This document shows, piece after piece, positions 44,078 through 52,183 of a DNA stretch of 64,000 nt. The position numbers were made by a program, and so were the translations under genes. The notes below the pieces were generated by a model. It saw only the letters and a list, made by a program, of their open reading frames with translations, had not been told where the DNA came from and ran no database searches. Source of the stretch: Acidobacteriota bacterium (lineage in GTDB: Bacteria > Acidobacteriota > Thermoanaerobaculia > Multivoradales > J023); NCBI GenBank assembly GCA_029263315.1, contig JAJCXR010000040.1, forward strand, positions 186,001 through 250,000, in the 5' to 3' direction. How positions within the stretch are numbered: the stretch's first letter is position 1; each line of letters opens with the position of its first letter.

Positions 44078-46306
44078 TCAGGAATGGAACGTCTTGCCCT
44101 GCTTCGCCATGTCGCTCAACAGCTGGGCCGGTTTAAAGCGGTCACCGTAGGCTGCGGCATAGGTCTCGAGGCGTCCGACGACGTAATCGAGCCCGAGCTT
44201 GTCGGCCTCCCGCAAGATACCGCCGCGGAAGGGCGGAAAGCCGAAGCCAAAGATGACACCGATATCGATGTCGTTGGGATTCTCGATGATGCCGTCTTCA
44301 ATGCACAGGGCGGTCTCGTTGAGCATCTGCATCCAGCAACGCTCGACGATCTCCTCCTTGTCCACTTTGCCCTCTTGCCAACCGATGACGCCATAGACAC
44401 TGGCATCGACCTTCTTCGGCTTGCTGCTGTAATCGTAGAAACCCCGACCGCCCTTGCGTCCGAGGCGACCGGCGTCGATCATGCGCTGGAAGATGGGCGA
44501 AGTTTCGATCCGGTCGCCGGCCGCTTCACGCATCACCTCACCGGCATGGTTGGCGATGTCAATCCCCACTTCGTCGAGCAATGCCAAGGGACCCACGGGC
44601 CAACCCCAGCCGGTCAAGGCGCGGTCGATCTGATCGATGCTCGCCCCTTGGCTGAGGCACCATAGGGCCTCATTGACAAAAGGTCCGAGGACTCGGCTGG
44701 TGAAGAATCCGGGACCGTCGTTGACCACGATGACCGTCTTGCCCATACGACGCCCGATCTCGACCGTCGTCGCCAGGGTAGATTTCGAAGTCTTCTTCGT
44801 CTTGATGATCTCCAACAACGGCATCTTGTGCACCGGGCTGAAGAAGTGCATGCCGATGAAGTTCTCCGGCCGCTTGCTGGCCTCCGCCAGACGGCCGATG
44901 GGGATCGTCGAGGTGTTGGAGGCAAAGATCATGTCGTCACTGCCGGCCGCTTCTGCCTGGCGAATGACCTCATGCTTGACGTCCACGTCCTCGAACACCG
45001 CTTCGATGATAAACGGAACCCGTTCGAAGCCTTCGTAGTCGATGCGCGGCACGATGCGGCTCATCGCCAGCTTCTGCTCAACGGGTGTCAGCTTGCGACG
45101 TTTGACCAACTCGGCAAACAGGTTGTTGCAATGCTTGAGACCCCGCCCCAACGCCACATGGTCACGGTCCTTGAGGGTGATTTGGTAGCCCTTGTAGGCC
45201 AAGACTTGAGCCACCCCGGAGCCCATGAATCCGGCGCCCAAAACGCCCACATGGTCGACATGGCGGCTCCCCTTGGCGATCTTGGCGGCCCGTCCTTCCA
45301 CTTCATTTTTGGCGAAAAAGATGGAGATCAACCCTTTGGCGACGTCGGTGACCACCAATTCGGAGAACCCCTTGGCTTCCAGCTCGAGGGCTTCGTCGAG
45401 GGGAAGCATCATGCCTTCCTTGACCACCTCGATGGCCTTCAAGGGGGCAGGGTAGTGGCCACCCGTCTTCTTGAGCACCGTCTGGCGAGCCTTGTCATAG
45501 ACCAAACGCTTGGCACCGGGGGTGCGGGCCAAGAGGTCCCCGGCCATTTTGGAGAAGCTCGACTTGGCCTTCTTCTGCGGCACGGAGTCCTCGGTGCCTG
45601 GTTTTCCCCAGCCGACCACCTTGGCCACCGCTTGACGTAGCACCGAAGGGTGGCAAACCTCGTCCACCAGCCCGAGGCGCTTGGCCTTCCTGGCGGAGAC
45701 CTGCTTACCGGTGAGAATCAAATCCAGGGCAGCGGGCACGCCGATCAACCGGGGCAGGCGCTGTGTGCCACCGAGGCCAGGATAAAGGCCGAGCTGCACT
45801 TCCGGCACTCCGAGCTTGGTATGGGGCGCGTCGGTGGCGATGCGGTAATCACAGGCCAGGGCCAGCTCCAGTCCTCCGCCCAGGCAGACACCGTCGATGG
45901 CGGCGATCACCGGGAACGGCAGGTCGGCGAAACGTCGCGTGAAGACATGGCCCCGGCGGATGACCTCGAGCACCTGTGCAGGATCATCAAACGCCTGCAG
46001 CTCTTCGATGTCGGCACCGACGATGAAATAACCCGGCTTGTCGGAGATGAAGACCATAGCCTTCAAAGGTTGAGCGGCCAGGGCTTCCAGCTGCGCTTCG
46101 AACCATTGGAAGTAGCGGGTCGACAGCGTATTGACGCTCTTCTGCGGGTCATCGAGGTGAATCCAAGCGATGCCCTTCTTGACCACCAACTTGGCAGGGG
46201 CGTCCTCGGCGGTCGGCGTCGCCGCCGCAGATGTTTGTGTCGTCTCTTTGGCCGTTGGGGCTTTGGTACCTGCCTCGGTCTCGGCTTGCTGCGGGGTATC
46301 GCTCAT
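44078..46306 (-). CDS. fadJ: FadJ-type trifunctional beta-oxidation protein (enoyl-CoA hydratase / 3-hydroxyacyl-CoA dehydrogenase)
   Basis: A 742-residue multienzyme of fatty-acid beta-oxidation. The N-terminus has a Thr/Ala-rich tail of about 35 residues. The crotonase domain (about 40-230) has the oxyanion-hole elements FIVGADIEEL and GVCLGGGLELALACDYRI, plus EVQLGLYPGLGGTQRLPRL. The NAD-binding hydroxyacyl-CoA dehydrogenase domain (about 345 on) has VLGAGFMGSGVAQV, ASNTSTIPI, GMHFFSPVHKMPLLEII with the catalytic His, and GFFTSRVL. The C-terminal domain has FPPFRGGILREADKLG. The thiolase partner is not adjacent. ATG 46306 has AGGAG seven bases upstream. A good sigma-70-like promoter lies 77 bases upstream. 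Confidence 0.95.
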   Translation of the reverse strand: MSDTPQQAETEAGTKAPTAKETTQTSAAATPTAEDAPAKLVVKKGIAWIHLDDPQKSVNTLSTRYFQWFEAQLEALAAQPLKAMVFISDKPGYFIVGADIEELQAFDDPAQVLEVIRRGHVFTRRFADLPFPVIAAIDGVCLGGGLELALACDYRIATDAPHTKLGVPEVQLGLYPGLGGTQRLPRLIGVPAALDLILTGKQVSARKAKRLGLVDEVCHPSVLRQAVAKVVGWGKPGTEDSVPQKKAKSSFSKMAGDLLARTPGAKRLVYDKARQTVLKKTGGHYPAPLKAIEVVKEGMMLPLDEALELEAKGFSELVVTDVAKGLISIFFAKNEVEGRAAKIAKGSRHVDHVGVLGAGFMGSGVAQVLAYKGYQITLKDRDHVALGRGLKHCNNLFAELVKRRKLTPVEQKLAMSRIVPRIDYEGFERVPFIIEAVFEDVDVKHEVIRQAEAAGSDDMIFASNTSTIPIGRLAEASKRPENFIGMHFFSPVHKMPLLEIIKTKKTSKSTLATTVEIGRRMGKTVIVVNDGPGFFTSRVLGPFVNEALWCLSQGASIDQIDRALTGWGWPVGPLALLDEVGIDIANHAGEVMREAAGDRIETSPIFQRMIDAGRLGRKGGRGFYDYSSKPKKVDASVYGVIGWQEGKVDKEEIVERCWMQMLNETALCIEDGIIENPNDIDIGVIFGFGFPPFRGGILREADKLGLDYVVGRLETYAAAYGDRFKPAQLLSDMAKQGKTFHS

Positions 46307-46382
46307 CGTCGACTCCTGTACGTTCTCAGTGAAGGGCGGGTCGACTCCGAATGCAGTCCCATGAGCCGTCGCCGCCTCAGCG

Positions 46383-46439
46383 ATGCTAAGATTTACGCCG
46401 CAGCGTGTCAAGTCGCGTCAATTTTGCCGCAGCGTGTCA
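46383..46439 (-). promoter_or_regulatory. Sigma-70-like promoter of fadJ with 14-bp direct repeat
   Basis: On the minus strand TTGACA (46406-46411) and TAGCAT (46383-46388) are separated by exactly 17 bases, giving a good -35/-10 pair about 77 bases from the fadJ start codon. GCCGCAGCGTGTCA occurs twice on the plus strand, at 46397-46410 (over the -35 and spacer) and 46426-46439 (just upstream), with starts 29 bases apart. The placement suggests an operator, for example for a fatty-acid-responsive repressor; the regulator is not identified. Confidence 0.7.
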
Positions 46440-46513
46440 TTGAGACCATCCAGGATCCTCAAAGGCCGTTCGAGCCCTCATTCCAATCCGCCGACGGACC
46501 TCAGTCAACAGCC

Positions 46514-47053
46514 ATGGTCAATACGGATACCGTCTTCAACGAAGCTGCGATGGTCCAATGGGTTTGTGACAGCGTCCTGGGGCGCCTGCGCCTGCGCGCC
46601 ACTCAGCATCAGCTCGTCGAGATCGCCTTCCATGCCACCGAGAAGCAGAGCAAGCCAACGGAGCCCGAGGGCGGAGCAGCCCTGTGCCGCCAAGCCAAGC
46701 TGGAAATCGACGCCTACCTTGACGGTCGACGGCAAGACTTCACCGTGCCCCACCTAGCCCAAGGTAGCCCTTTTCAGCGGCGGGTTTGGCAGCTGCTCTG
46801 CCAAATCCCCTTCGCCGACACCGTCACCTACGGCGACCTGGCACGGCGTCTCGGGAAGGCGGGGGCCAGCCGCGCCGTCGGCCTGGCCTGCGGCGCCAAC
46901 CCGCTGCCGCTGATCATCCCCTGCCACCGCGTCCTGGCCACGGGAGGCCTGGGTGGCTTCACCGGGGGTCTCGAAATCAAACGTCGGTTGTTGCGTCTGG
47001 AGGCCGAGGCCAGGGGGCGAGCGCTGCCGGAGCAGGGGGTCTTGCCGTTTTAG
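46514..47053 (+). CDS. Methylated-DNA--protein-cysteine methyltransferase (MGMT/Ogt type)
   Basis: A protein of about 179 residues that removes alkyl groups from O6-guanine onto its own cysteine. The DNA-binding domain starts at SPFQRRVWQLLCQIPFADTVTYGDLARRLG. The acceptor loop is LIIPCHRVLA with nucleophile C137, followed by GGFTGGLEIKRRLLRLE as in the family. The N-terminal domain (LRLRATQHQLVEIAFHA) is less conserved. The start is uncertain: ATG 46514 lacks a good ribosome site and the frame is open far upstream, but the upstream sequence is the antisense of fadJ and its promoter. Divergent from fadJ. Confidence 0.88.
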   Translation: MVNTDTVFNEAAMVQWVCDSVLGRLRLRATQHQLVEIAFHATEKQSKPTEPEGGAALCRQAKLEIDAYLDGRRQDFTVPHLAQGSPFQRRVWQLLCQIPFADTVTYGDLARRLGKAGASRAVGLACGANPLPLIIPCHRVLATGGLGGFTGGLEIKRRLLRLEAEARGRALPEQGVLPF

Positions 47054-47104
47054 GGGCGCTGCGGGGCTCACAATCCATGGCCGGTTCCCCGTTCTGCTGG
47101 GCTC

Positions 47105-48019
47105 TCAATGCCGGAAGGAAACCGCCGAAAAGAAGGCGTGATACCACTCGTCGAGCTGTGGGTACTGACGCAGCAAGCGATCCGCCTGCAGGACGCCGCC
47201 GTCTTTCTTGCGCAACTTGCGCAGCTTCTTGAGGGCCCCTTTGCCTTCTTTGCTGAGGATGGTTTGGGCACCAAAATGGAAGCAAGCTTGGAAATAGAGC
47301 CAATCGCCGAGCTCTAGATCTGGCTGGTAGTCACGGCTGCTCATCACTTTTTCGCCACGGCGCTGGATGATCAATTTGTACATGGCATCGAGGTCCGCCA
47401 AGCGGGCCGCCTCTTTGCGGCGCACGAAGTCCAGGGAGGCGACGTGGGTGGTCAAGCCCCGTACCCAGGCTTCGTTTCCCGCCAAGCCCACTTCGTCGAT
47501 AACGATTTCGGCCGCCAGGAGCTGCGCCACGATATCCGCCAAGACCATCGTGGACGCGTGGGGGGCCGAACCCCGGAAAGGGGCCCCCTGCACTTGCGGT
47601 AACATGCCATCAAGAACCTCGGACCACAGGGCCACCGTCCCGTCATCTCCCAAAGCTGGGACCGCAATGGCAGCCCTGCCCACCCGCACCGGTACTCCGT
47701 AGTCGACACCGTAGCCGGAGCTCTCCCACTCCTCCCGTGACACAACAAAGGCGGTGACGGCCACCCGGGTATTGGTCCAACGCTCCCAGGAGCGCATGGC
47801 CAGCTCCAGACGGGATTGCAGACGCGCCGCTCGGTCGAGGGAGAACGGCGTATACCGGATCGTCGCAAGATCCCCCGGGAGGGTCACCAAGTATCCCCCT
47901 TCAGGAGGCGCATGTAACCGGGTGGGGGCCTTGCGTGCGATCGGGGCGGCACTGGTAGGGGCGGCTTGGAAAGCGGCGAGCGTCAGGACGACAACGAAGG
48001 CTGAAATAAGTCGGTGCAT
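47105..48019 (-). CDS. Secreted protein, possible degenerate MA-clan peptidase fold
   Basis: A 304-residue protein with a signal peptide (LISAFVVVLTLAAFQAAPTSA). The body has an alpha-helical stretch VLADIVAQLLAAEIVI followed by NEAWVRGLTTHVASL. The spacing recalls the HExxH helix and the P-x-W-x-x-EG-x-A helix of gluzincin (peptidase_MA) domains, but neither His nor the catalytic Glu is present, so any such relation would be to an inactive form. The C-terminus is helical and basic (KKLRKLRKKDGG, RLLRQYPQLDEWYHAFFSAV). I do not recognise a named family. It converges with the MGMT gene. Confidence 0.6.
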   Translation of the reverse strand: MHRLISAFVVVLTLAAFQAAPTSAAPIARKAPTRLHAPPEGGYLVTLPGDLATIRYTPFSLDRAARLQSRLELAMRSWERWTNTRVAVTAFVVSREEWESSGYGVDYGVPVRVGRAAIAVPALGDDGTVALWSEVLDGMLPQVQGAPFRGSAPHASTMVLADIVAQLLAAEIVIDEVGLAGNEAWVRGLTTHVASLDFVRRKEAARLADLDAMYKLIIQRRGEKVMSSRDYQPDLELGDWLYFQACFHFGAQTILSKEGKGALKKLRKLRKKDGGVLQADRLLRQYPQLDEWYHAFFSAVSFRH

Positions 48020-48174
48020 GGGTTCAGTTTAGCGCCTTTTGTGGAGCCTCGCATCCCCACGCTCCGTGGCTCGCCGCCCTGTCGACCGAATCTCGCCAGA
48101 TCCACTGGACCGAGGAGATCGAACCTTGGGTTAGACTAACCACCGACGATTTACGGCTAGCTAAGGAGAATCCC

Positions 48175-48849
48175 GTGGTGACAGCACAAGATGACAGCAA
48201 AAATTTCATGCAAGCCCTGGAAGATGAAATGAAGCGCCTCTTTGCAGGGCTGGGCGATCAGGGCGCCCTGGAGTCCGAATCCGATGGCCAATTGGAAGTT
48301 GTCGGTCTGCTGAAATTGGCCCTCACCAGTGAGCTGGAAGCCAGCGAGATCGCAGCCCATTGGCTGCCCACGACATCGGAGATCGAAGCCAAGACCATCC
48401 TCGCCGAGCAGTGCTCCGACGAGATGCGTCATTACAACCTAATCTTCAAACGGTTGCAGGAGCTGGGCGAAGACATGGACAACTTCGATCCCTTCGCCCA
48501 AGGCTACAGCCCGCTCTACCACTACCTGCGGGGGCTCCGCACCACCATCGAACGGATCGCGGCGGGCCCTTTCGCCTGTGAGGCGGTGGCCGAGGTACGC
48601 AACGCCCAGTTCATCGACTTCTGCCGTCGGGTGGGTGACGAAAAAACCGCCCGGCTCTACGAGAAGACGATCCACCCGGAAGAGATCCATCATCACCGGC
48701 TGGGTCGCGAGTTCTTGCTGCGACACGCCACCACAGCCGAAACGCAGGCCCAAGTCATCAGTGCCGTGCGCAGCTCCCTGGCCATCGCCGACGAGCTTCA
48801 GAATCTGGCGGAGATGACCACCGGCCTGCACAATATTCCGGTCTCCTGA
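48175..48849 (+). CDS. Ferritin-like diiron protein
   Basis: A 224-residue, mostly helical protein. A four-helix ferritin-like pattern is visible: LTSELEASEIAAHWLP with Glu ligands, EQCSDEMRHYNLIF (ExxH), ACEAVAEVRNAQFIDF (Glu), and HPEEIHHHRLGREFL (ExxH). Two ExxH pairs plus single Glu residues make a carboxylate-bridged diiron site. Similar proteins are annotated as ferritin-like or PaaA-related, with oxidase, oxygenase or iron-handling roles; the reaction here is unknown. The start is the first of two adjacent GTG codons, six bases after AAGGAG. The cyclase-family gene follows 43 bases later on the same strand, so the two may act together. Confidence 0.75.
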   Translation: MVTAQDDSKNFMQALEDEMKRLFAGLGDQGALESESDGQLEVVGLLKLALTSELEASEIAAHWLPTTSEIEAKTILAEQCSDEMRHYNLIFKRLQELGEDMDNFDPFAQGYSPLYHYLRGLRTTIERIAAGPFACEAVAEVRNAQFIDFCRRVGDEKTARLYEKTIHPEEIHHHRLGREFLLRHATTAETQAQVISAVRSSLAIADELQNLAEMTTGLHNIPVS

Positions 48850-48892
48850 GAGGCCATTTGGCAAGCCATCGAAACCTAGACCTAGGAGCTCC

Positions 48893-50578
48893 ATGTTGGA
48901 CCGCGACACCTCGATCGCTACTTTGACCGATGCCCGCTGGCTCGATTTGACTCAGCCCCTGTCGATCTTCACGCCCCCTTGGCCCGGGGAAATGCCCCTA
49001 CAGGTGCACTTTTTCAAGCGCCTGACCGGCGCCCACGGTGGGGGCCAAGGTGCCAACGGTCAGCTCATCGAGTGGAGCAACAACACCGGGACCCACTTGG
49101 TGGGCCCGACGGCATTCCATTCCGCTAGCCGCTCGATCTCCGACATTCCGCTCAGCGCCCTGTGCGGCCGCGCCGCCGTGGCGGACGTCTCCGATGTTGT
49201 CGAGGACTACGGTTTCTACACCCCCCAGATGATCGAAGAGCGCGTCGAGGTGCGGGATGGGGACATCTTGATCGTCCACACCGGTTACCGCCGTTATGCC
49301 TGGGACCAACCGGACTGTGTCAATCCGGCGGCCCAAGGGGGCGTCGAGAACAAAGAATTCGGCTACTACGTCCGTCATCCCGGGCCCTCACCGGACTTCT
49401 TCGCCTGGGCGATGGACAAGAAGATCAAAGTGGTCGGCGTCGATTGCGGCTGCGTCGAGCATCCCATGAACACCAATATCCGCTTCTTGCACGGCCGCGA
49501 ATTCGACAAGGCCCAACAGGCGGCTCGTCGAGCCACCGGCAAGGACTGGGAGGAGCTTTTTCCGCCGGAGGACTACCAGAGGCTCACCCACCAAACCCTA
49601 CCCAAGTCCGGGCTGCTCTTTCTCGAAGCCCTCGGCGGCGAGCTCGACAGCCTGCTGAATCAGCGAACTTGGTTATTGATTCAACCGGTTCCGTTTGTCG
49701 AGGTGGAGGCCGCTTGGTGCCGCGTCGCCGCTGTCCACCCGGCCGACGGCCAGGAGGTTGAAACGTTCCACAACCAGCTCGATAACATCGAGATGCTGGA
49801 CATGACCCTGCCGTTCAGCGTCCGCACACCCCAGTGGGCGAACTACGAGCCCTTGTCGATCAAGTACACCAAGCGGGTGGGGGGTTTGGACTACGGTTTA
49901 GGCCGTAACAACGCCCACTGCCGCGCCAGCTTTCATCTCGCCACCCACATGGACGGCGAAAAGCATTTCTGGGCCGCCGGACGCACCATCGGCGAGGTGC
50001 CCCTCGACTACTGGCATGGCCCTGGGGTCATCGTCGACATCTCTGAGGTGGTCAGCGATTCCAGCGTCTACACGCCAGAAATGATCGAGGAGAGGGTCGA
50101 TCTGCGGGACGGCGACATCCTTCTGCTGAAAACCGGCTGGCACCGTCTGGGCTGGAATAGCCCCGATTCCGACGAATTCCGCTACATGATCAAACATCCG
50201 GGACCGTCTCCGGATTTTGCCGCCTGGTGCGTTGAGCGCAAGATCAAGTGGCTGGGCATCGATTGCGTCGCCATGGAGCATCCGATGAACACCATCCAGC
50301 GCTTGATGCATCCCAAGACCTTCGCCGAGGCGGAGCGCAAGCTACAAGCGCAGTTCGGCAAGACTTGGGACGAGATGTATCCCCAGGACCTGTACTACCA
50401 GGACATGCATTTGAATCTCTTCCCCAAGGGCATCGTCCATGCCGAGAACCTCGGCGGAGCGATCGCCGACGCCGACACCGGCCGTTACTACGTCGCCGCC
50501 TTTGTGCAGCGGGGCATGGAGCTGGCGTCCTGCTGGGGCCGTTTTGTCGCTTTTAAGGAGAAGCAGCCAAGTCCCTGA
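48893..50578 (+). CDS. Tandem cyclase-family (kynurenine formamidase-like) protein, two domains
   Basis: A 561-residue fusion of two cyclase-family (PF04199) domains: about 15-275 and 285-555. Both share the blocks TP(Q/E)MIEERV-(E/D)-(V/L)-RDGDIL, (Y/K)-x-HPGPSPDF-(F/A)-AW and EHPMNT. In the metal motif (H-x-x-T-H-x-D-x-x-x-H) domain 2 is complete: H348, H352, D354 and H358. In domain 1 the first His is Asn, the Asp is V70 and only H68 and a shifted H76 remain, so domain 1 is probably inactive. Family members hydrolyse arylformamides or cyclic amides; the substrate here is unknown. ATG 48893 has AGGAG upstream. Its 3' end overlaps the convergent aminotransferase gene by 26 bases. Confidence 0.87.
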   Translation: MLDRDTSIATLTDARWLDLTQPLSIFTPPWPGEMPLQVHFFKRLTGAHGGGQGANGQLIEWSNNTGTHLVGPTAFHSASRSISDIPLSALCGRAAVADVSDVVEDYGFYTPQMIEERVEVRDGDILIVHTGYRRYAWDQPDCVNPAAQGGVENKEFGYYVRHPGPSPDFFAWAMDKKIKVVGVDCGCVEHPMNTNIRFLHGREFDKAQQAARRATGKDWEELFPPEDYQRLTHQTLPKSGLLFLEALGGELDSLLNQRTWLLIQPVPFVEVEAAWCRVAAVHPADGQEVETFHNQLDNIEMLDMTLPFSVRTPQWANYEPLSIKYTKRVGGLDYGLGRNNAHCRASFHLATHMDGEKHFWAAGRTIGEVPLDYWHGPGVIVDISEVVSDSSVYTPEMIEERVDLRDGDILLLKTGWHRLGWNSPDSDEFRYMIKHPGPSPDFAAWCVERKIKWLGIDCVAMEHPMNTIQRLMHPKTFAEAERKLQAQFGKTWDEMYPQDLYYQDMHLNLFPKGIVHAENLGGAIADADTGRYYVAAFVQRGMELASCWGRFVAFKEKQPSP

Positions 50579-51848
50579 CCCCTTGCTCGACCCGCCGTAC
50601 GAGCTCCACCAGGGCATCGGCGGCCACCGAGCAAATCGCCAGACGCAGGAAACGCGGCCCGACGGAGATGACGCCGGTATCGTACTGGGCGATGAGATGG
50701 CGGCGCACCGCGTCCGCGTCGATCCCGAGCTCTGCGGGGATTTCGAGCAGGGCAAAAAAGCCCGCATTGAAAGGTAGCGGCCGCAGCAGCGACGGGTCGA
50801 GGGCCCGCAAGGCCGGCTGGATGACCTGGAAGCGTTCTTCGGCTTGACGGTGGATCATCGCCACCTCGTCTTGTGCCTTGCCATCCTTGAGGGCTTGATA
50901 GAGGATCATCTGCCCCAAAGCCACCGGCGAGCCGATGGTGGAGCGCAGCAGGCATTTGAGCTTGTCTTCCAGGGCCGAGGCCGCTTCGGGCTCCATCTGC
51001 AACCCGAAGGTGACGAAACCCACCCGGCCGCCGAAGAAAGAGAACTCCTTGGTGGCACCATCGATCTTGACCGGCACCAACTGCGGATGCTGGCCGATGA
51101 GGTCCCAGAACAGGGAGCGTCGAGGCACACCCTCGACAAAAACAAAACCTTGGTAGGCATCGTCACAGACGACGATCAAGGGTCGTTGCTCGGCAATGCG
51201 CAACAGCGAGGCCACGAGCTCCTGGCGTTCCTTCACCGTCGGCGAATAGCCCCCGGGATTGGAGGGGAAATTGAGAATCGCCACCGCCGGCTCCCCCGCC
51301 GGGAGCTCTCCGAGGGCTTTCTCCACCACCTGCGGGTCATAGACGCCGTTGACATGGGAAGGCGCCGATCGCAATTCCGCTCCCCTCCGCAAGCCAAAGG
51401 TCTGCCGATAGTTGCCCCAAAAAGGGCCGGGCACCGCCACCACGGTTCCTTCGTCGGTGAATAAATCCGCCATCAGCGACAGCCCGTGCGCCAGGCCTAT
51501 GGTGGCCACTGGCACGGTGCTCGGAAGCACCTCGTCCACCTCCCGACGCTGCCACTGTCGCCACGCCTGACGCACCACTTCGATACCCTGTACCGGCGAA
51601 TAAAGAAAGGCACGGTCCATCTCGTCGGGCGGCAGATTGACGGCACCGGCCATCGACGGCAGGGGCACGGAGCCTCCGTGGCCATCGGTGTAGATGCCGA
51701 TGGTGCTGTTGTAGGTGGTGCCGCGCGCCTGCCCCGCTTGATAGGGAATGCCCTGGGGATAGAACGTGCGGCGACCCAAGGCCGAAAGGGACCGAAACAG
51801 CGCAGGATGCTGCGCTTCGAGGACTTGGTTGATGGCATCGGCGGTCAT
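50553..51848 (-). CDS. PLP-dependent class I/II aminotransferase
   Basis: A 431-residue fold-type I enzyme. Seen: NFPSNPGGYSPT with the PLP-contacting Asn, VVCDDAYQGF with Asp and Tyr, and IDGATKEFSFFGGRVGF with the Schiff-base Lys near residue 267 and the phosphate-binding Arg shortly after. It resembles the aspartate/aromatic aminotransferase group with an unusual long N-terminal part (FRSLSALGRRTFYPQGIPYQAG). The substrate is not predictable. ATG 51848 has AGGA five bases upstream; an in-frame ATG at 51890 lacks one. Convergent overlap with the cyclase-family gene hints at opposed or mutually exclusive transcription. Confidence 0.9.
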   Translation of the reverse strand: MTADAINQVLEAQHPALFRSLSALGRRTFYPQGIPYQAGQARGTTYNSTIGIYTDGHGGSVPLPSMAGAVNLPPDEMDRAFLYSPVQGIEVVRQAWRQWQRREVDEVLPSTVPVATIGLAHGLSLMADLFTDEGTVVAVPGPFWGNYRQTFGLRRGAELRSAPSHVNGVYDPQVVEKALGELPAGEPAVAILNFPSNPGGYSPTVKERQELVASLLRIAEQRPLIVVCDDAYQGFVFVEGVPRRSLFWDLIGQHPQLVPVKIDGATKEFSFFGGRVGFVTFGLQMEPEAASALEDKLKCLLRSTIGSPVALGQMILYQALKDGKAQDEVAMIHRQAEERFQVIQPALRALDPSLLRPLPFNAGFFALLEIPAELGIDADAVRRHLIAQYDTGVISVGPRFLRLAICSVAADALVELVRRVEQGVRDLAASP

Positions 51849-52183
51849 GGTTTTCCTAGATGAGTCTCGAGCTGAGAGATGGACGGGCAAGCAACCCCGG
51901 GAGGCTACGCCGAGACGACCTGGAATGCAACATTCAAAGCGCCGCTACTCAGCTTCCTTCTATCAAGCGTGTAGGCAGGGAGAGGCTACAACCCCGTGGG
52001 TTCGTATCTAGCCGAAAGGAGGCGAGCTTAGCGGTACAACGGGCCGGAATCGAGGATGAAATTGTTGGCTCGATTTGCCCACTTTATTCGAGGATGTCCG
52101 CGACCCCGCCAGCCTGGTGCCCAAGGGCCTCCTGTTGGCGTTGTTTTTTTGGCAAAACTGGATGCGGTCCTCCTAAATCCAGC
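51849..52183. other. Intergenic stretch without recognisable features
   Basis: A 335-base gap between two minus-strand genes. It has a run of seven T at 52144-52150 but no stem before it on either strand. No open frame with family similarity, repeat or RNA fold was recognised. The aminotransferase promoter should be here. Confidence 0.4.

Noticed and set aside
45650..46513. N-terminal extension of the MGMT frame to 467 residues
   Set aside because: The added residues are the antisense of fadJ and its promoter, with no similarity to any MGMT domain.
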